A DNA stretch of 34,734 nucleotides from an uncultured Chitinophagaceae bacterium (GTDB lineage Bacteria; Bacteroidota; Bacteroidia; Chitinophagales; Chitinophagaceae). Made by a program: the position numbers and the translations under genes. Position 1 is the stretch's first letter, and each line of letters starts with the position of its first letter. Location of the stretch: positions 1-34,734 of the forward strand of contig CAIQDX010000037.1 of NCBI GenBank assembly GCA_903870685.1, written 5' to 3'. This document shows, piece by piece, positions 31,660 to 34,734 of this stretch. A model generated the notes under the pieces. It ran no database searches and was not told the DNA's origin. It worked only from the letters and a program-made list of their open reading frames with translations.

Positions 31660-31835
31660 ACGTTATTTGTTCAATTGGGGAATTGAAGATAAATAATTAT
31701 TTTTTAGTACAAACCCATCACTGGATTTTGTAAAAATAGGGTTTCATAGATATGTAAACAAATGTGAGAAAAATGTTGCAATAAATGCAAATAATGATAT
31801 CAATCCATTAATTTTTGGAAGGACCAATACAAAGC

Positions 31836-32354
31836 TTAAAGATATTTTTCTTTAATAATTTTAAGATGGTGCTGATGATGGCCATATATGTGGTTCACTA
31901 ATAATCTTGCAGAAATTGCGTAACCATTTGCAGTGCCAGTTCTCTCTAATGCTTCTTCATCCAACGATTCTATAAAAACCAAAGTAGCACTACGTAAGGT
32001 TGATAACTCTTTTAGAATGTTATTGATGTTTCTTTTATCGGCTTTTGCATTTGAAACAAAAAGGTTTTCATCGAAACTCGGCAAATCAGTTTTATCACAT
32101 CTTGCTATTCTCATTGCCCGGTAAGTAATTACTCTTTCGCAGTCAGCAAGATGAACAAGCAAATCTTTAATGCTCCATTTATTTGGTTGATACCGGTACA
32201 ATAATTTTTCTTCTGAAAGATTTGAAAACAATTGTTCCGTTTCTGATTGAATATTTTCCAAGTGCAACAACAAATTACCATCATCCGGAACACAATCCAT
32301 ATAACCTTGATAAAATGAAGGAACGCCATTTTTAGGTTTGTAAATTATTTTCAT
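31836..32354 (-). CDS. DinB-family protein
   Basis: A 172-residue four-helix protein of the DinB/YfiT superfamily, whose members are metal-binding and often thiol-transferase-related; the substrate is unknown. The ATG at 32354 (MKIIYKPKNGVPSFY) is preferred over an in-frame TTG two codons upstream. The candidate metal histidines are in WSIKDLLVHLADCERVI (helix 2) and in the C-terminal NHIYGHHQHHLKIIKEKY, whose H-x-x-H pattern is typical of the family. It is carried on the - strand between the symporter gene and accD, 176 bp upstream of accD, so it is probably a separate or loosely linked unit. The name reflects fold only; it does not imply DNA damage induction. Confidence 0.88.
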   Translation of the reverse strand: MKIIYKPKNGVPSFYQGYMDCVPDDGNLLLHLENIQSETEQLFSNLSEEKLLYRYQPNKWSIKDLLVHLADCERVITYRAMRIARCDKTDLPSFDENLFVSNAKADKRNINNILKELSTLRSATLVFIESLDEEALERTGTANGYAISARLLVNHIYGHHQHHLKIIKEKYL

Positions 32355-32448
32355 TTTCAAATATTATTTAGTTGATGAATGAATTAAAATTTCATATCTC
32401 CAATATAAAATAATTTTTTAAAAAATATTGTTGACAAAAATTCCGAAC

Positions 32449-32468
32449 GTACAATAGTGTGACGCAAC
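32449..32468 (+). repeat. Dispersed intergenic repeat, copy R5
   Basis: The core GTACAATAGTGTGACGCAAC is preceded by ATTCCGAAC and followed after 4 nt by GATGCTATGAAA. It is the most diverged copy, with TGTGACGC in place of TGCGACGC. It lies between the symporter stop and the DinB start but points opposite to both genes, unlike copies R1-R4. Confidence 0.78.
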
Positions 32469-32514
32469 TAGCGATGCTATGAAATACTGATGCCTGCTAC
32501 ATTACAACAATCAT

Positions 32515-33969
32515 TTAATCAATTGCATGTTGCGGTTTGGAAATCAATAACAATCCAAGAAAAGTAAATAACCCATTGATGATTAGTAATTCTAATCCTA
32601 TTTGAAAATTGCCGAAAATTAATTTTTGATTTGTGTCTAAAACATAACATAAGGCAGGTGCCAATAAACAAACAAGTGGAACAAACTTATCGTTCACTTT
32701 TCGTTTTAATAAAATGCCGAATGTAAATAAACCTAATAATGGTCCGTAAGTATACGTTGCAACTTTTAAGATTATGGTAATCATACTCGGACTGTCAACC
32801 CATTTATATACCATCACAAAAAATAAAAACACAAAAGCAAAAACAAGGTGTACGCTATGACGTATGTGTTTTCGTTTTTCATCAGTTAATTTTTTATTGC
32901 GTTGAATACCGAGTATGTCGATACAGAATGTTGAAGTAAGTGCAGTGATGGCACCATCGGCACTTGGGAATAATGCTGATATCAATGCAATAATAAAAAT
33001 TACAGAAACAATCGGAGGCATATGATGTAAAGCAATGGCCGGAAATAATTTATCGCCGATCTCTGTAACATGCTCCTGTGCTGCATATAAATACAATAAG
33101 CCACCAAGAAATAAAAATATTAAAATAGCAAATGCTAAAATAAATCCTAACGACAACACATTCTTTTGCGAATCTTTTAATGTTTTAACCGAAATATTTT
33201 TTTGCATCATTTCCTGATCCATACCGGTCATCGTGATCGTAATGAAAGCACCGGCTAAAATTTGTTTTACAAAAAATAATTTACTGTTGGGATCGGTAAA
33301 AAATATTTTAGAATAACCTTTATCTCGCATGGCCTGCCAGCTATCGGCAAAACTCATGTGCATATTGTTCATGATATAAAAAACACAAATAATTAAACCG
33401 GCCAGCATGCAGGTTGTTTGCAGCGTGTCGGTCCAAACAATTGTTTTAACGCCGCCTTCATAAGTATATAAAAGAATCATCAATAAAATGATCAACGTTG
33501 TTGCCCAAAAAGGAATATTGAAATTTTGAAGAATAGCATCCTGCAAAATATTTACAACTAAATATAATCTTGCAGTGGCACCCAATATTCTTGATAAAAT
33601 AAAAATTGATGCCCCGGTTTTATACGAAGTAAATCCTAAACGATTTTGCAAATAATTATAGATAGATGTAAGATTTAATTTATAATACAACGGCAATAAA
33701 ACATAGGCGATTGTTATGTAGCCAAAGATATAACCGATCGTTACCTGAAAGTATGCAAACGCTTCTCTGGCAACAGCTCCGGGCACACTCACAAAAGTTA
33801 CACCACTTAATGAAGTGCCCAACATTCCAAATGCAACCAACACCCAATTACTGTTACGATTACCAATAAAAAATGATTCGTTATTACTATGTCGGCCTGT
33901 CCACCAAGCCACAGTAAGCAATATCAAAAAATAAATAACAACGAAAGAAAATAAAAGTAATGGCGACAT
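32515..33969 (-). CDS. Sodium:solute symporter (SSS family)
   Basis: An inner-membrane transporter coupling sodium entry to uptake of a small solute. The 484-residue length and about 13 hydrophobic segments fit the SSS family. The N-terminal part has AWWTGRHSNNESFFIGNRNS and WVLVAFGMLGTSLSGVTFVSVPG, the sodium- and substrate-binding helix 1 region, followed by the G-Y-I-x-G-Y segment, RLGFTSYKTGASIFILSRI, and SALFPSADGAITALTSTFC in helix 8, which carries the sodium-site Ser/Thr residues. The substrate cannot be predicted; sugars, sialic acid, proline and iodide are all carried by relatives. The start is the ATG at 33969. A TAnnTTTG element is found at 34011-34018. It is divergent from the LOG-family gene. 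Confidence 0.93.
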   Translation of the reverse strand: MSPLLLFSFVVIYFLILLTVAWWTGRHSNNESFFIGNRNSNWVLVAFGMLGTSLSGVTFVSVPGAVAREAFAYFQVTIGYIFGYITIAYVLLPLYYKLNLTSIYNYLQNRLGFTSYKTGASIFILSRILGATARLYLVVNILQDAILQNFNIPFWATTLIILLMILLYTYEGGVKTIVWTDTLQTTCMLAGLIICVFYIMNNMHMSFADSWQAMRDKGYSKIFFTDPNSKLFFVKQILAGAFITITMTGMDQEMMQKNISVKTLKDSQKNVLSLGFILAFAILIFLFLGGLLYLYAAQEHVTEIGDKLFPAIALHHMPPIVSVIFIIALISALFPSADGAITALTSTFCIDILGIQRNKKLTDEKRKHIRHSVHLVFAFVFLFFVMVYKWVDSPSMITIILKVATYTYGPLLGLFTFGILLKRKVNDKFVPLVCLLAPALCYVLDTNQKLIFGNFQIGLELLIINGLFTFLGLLLISKPQHAID

Positions 33970-34010
33970 AAAATTTGTTCTAGTGATGAATTGTGTAACA
34001 AGATAAAAAA

Positions 34011-34018
34011 CAAATGTA
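34011..34018 (-). promoter_or_regulatory. -7 element for the symporter gene
   Basis: The plus-strand CAAATGTA reads TACATTTG on the - strand, an exact TAnnTTTG, predicting a start near 34004 and a leader of about 35 nt. No TTTG was found at -33. Confidence 0.4.
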
Positions 34019-34076
34019 TAAGTTGAATGAATAAATATTTTTATGATACCAGAAATAGTTTTTCATGGCATCTGAA

Positions 34077-34096
34077 GTTGCGTCGCACTCTTGTAC
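34077..34096 (-). repeat. Dispersed intergenic repeat, copy R6, with adjoining hairpin
   Basis: On the - strand the core is GTACAAGAGTGCGACGCAAC, followed after 4 nt by GATGCCATGAAA. Directly upstream of it (plus 34097-34115) is a perfect GTTCAG/CTGAAC inverted repeat with a 7-nt loop, which widens the GTTC...GAAC element seen in R2. It lies in the divergent gap between the symporter and LOG-family genes. Confidence 0.85.
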
Positions 34097-34183
34097 GTTC
34101 AGTGCATTACTGAACATTTTATTCATCATAATTCAATAACAAAAAAATAAAAAATAAATAAAAGCAGCTTCTTAATATTGTGT

Positions 34184-34723
34184 ATGAATAAATCGAATAT
34201 TAAAACAGTAGCTGTGTTTTGCGGAAGTAAAAGTGGAAATAATCCTTTGTTTGTAGAACATGCTGCCACTTTAGGAAAATTAATTGCTCAGCATGAGATC
34301 ACTTTGGTGTATGGTGGCGGAAGAGTAGGTCTGATGGGCACTGTAGCCGATGCTGTAATGAATAACAATGGTAAAGTGATTGGTGTGATCCCCGAAGTTT
34401 TATTAAGCTGGGAACAACAACACAAAAGCATAACCGATCTAAGAGTAGTGAATGATATGCATGTTAGAAAAAAGATGATGTACGAATTGTGTGATGCCGC
34501 TATCATCTTGCCCGGTGGCCATGGTACTTTAGATGAATTGTTTGAATTGATTACATGGAATATTTTAAAGATCCATGAGAAAAAAATAATCCTGCTTAAT
34601 TCAGCAGGATTTTACGATCACTTAATTGCTCATATAAAAAATATGCAGCAACATGAATTTTTACACGAAGATTGGCAGAAGCGAATTTCCATTCACGATT
34701 CGCCGCTTACTATCTTTTCTTAG
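34184..34723 (+). CDS. LOG-family protein (TIGR00730), nucleoside 5'-monophosphate phosphoribohydrolase
   Basis: Releases a base from a nucleoside 5'-monophosphate; plant and some bacterial members act on cytokinin nucleotides, others on AMP or purine nucleotides. The 179-residue protein has VAVFCGSKSGNNPLF, VYGGGRVGLMG and the diagnostic PGGHGTLDELFE, the last holding the nucleotide-binding loop and catalytic Glu. The start is the ATG at 34184 (MNKSNIKTVAVF); an upstream TTG at 34178 would add two residues. The Rossmann fold is complete and the stop lies 11 bases before the window end. It is divergent from the symporter across 214 bp containing repeat R6. The true substrate in this organism is not known. 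Confidence 0.93.
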   Translation: MNKSNIKTVAVFCGSKSGNNPLFVEHAATLGKLIAQHEITLVYGGGRVGLMGTVADAVMNNNGKVIGVIPEVLLSWEQQHKSITDLRVVNDMHVRKKMMYELCDAAIILPGGHGTLDELFELITWNILKIHEKKIILLNSAGFYDHLIAHIKNMQQHEFLHEDWQKRISIHDSPLTIFS

Positions 34724-34734
34724 GATGCAGATAA

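Noticed and set aside
5380-34096. The six-copy repeat as a CRISPR array or transposon ends
   Set aside because: Copies are kilobases apart rather than regularly spaced, no spacers or cas genes occur, and no terminal inverted repeats, target duplications or transposase are seen.

Overview
The window looks like a chromosomal segment of a Bacteroidota bacterium, most likely from the Chitinophagaceae/Chitinophagales. Supporting this are the strong AT bias, a SusC/SusD outer-membrane pair with a DUF4397 lipoprotein, a FISUMP-domain lipoprotein, a DUF4954 protein, several promoters of the Bacteroidota type (TAnnTTTG at -7), and start codons that lack clear Shine-Dalgarno sequences. Thirty protein genes are called. 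No rRNA, tRNA, CRISPR, transposase or phage gene was seen.

Layout. (1) 1-5.4 kb: the shikimate genes aroA and aroC on the + strand, separated by about 2.7 kb holding a small unknown gene, a repeat-rich FISUMP lipoprotein and an XRE regulator; a DUF952 gene follows aroC. (2) 5.4-8.5 kb: rnhA, a DUF6580-type membrane protein, manA, the UPF0102 nuclease-like gene and a small membrane protein. (3) 8.5-11.0 kb, - strand: a compact signalling operon reading small Cys/Pro-tailed protein, multi-pass membrane protein, histidine kinase, LuxR-type response regulator. It is preceded by a phased set of inverted repeats that looks like an operator. (4) 11.0-18.7 kb: a GNAT acetyltransferase, glmS, DUF4954, dnaG and a DeoR-type regulator. 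(5) 18.7-25.1 kb: a 534-base regulatory gap, then a susC-susD-DUF4397 operon ending in a 16-bp perfect-stem terminator. (6) 25.2-34.7 kb: DUF4197, smc, a small membrane protein, smpB, accD, a DinB-family protein, a sodium:solute symporter and a LOG-family nucleosidase.

Most of this is housekeeping chromosome: aromatic amino acid synthesis, hexosamine synthesis, DNA replication and chromosome condensation, trans-translation and fatty-acid synthesis. Two things deserve attention. The first is a dispersed intergenic repeat with a nearly invariant 20-bp core, GTTGAAGAGTGCGACGCAAC or GTACAAGAGTGCGACGCAAC, present six times in 34.7 kb, always between genes. The second is the two-component operon at 8.5-11.0 kb. 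Its putative first product is a 78-residue protein ending in a Cys-Pro-Thr-Pro-Pro-Gly-Cys tail, and its putative promoter carries inverted repeats centred 23 bp apart at about -44, -67 and -90. All functional statements come from reading the sequence and from family knowledge; no database search was possible.
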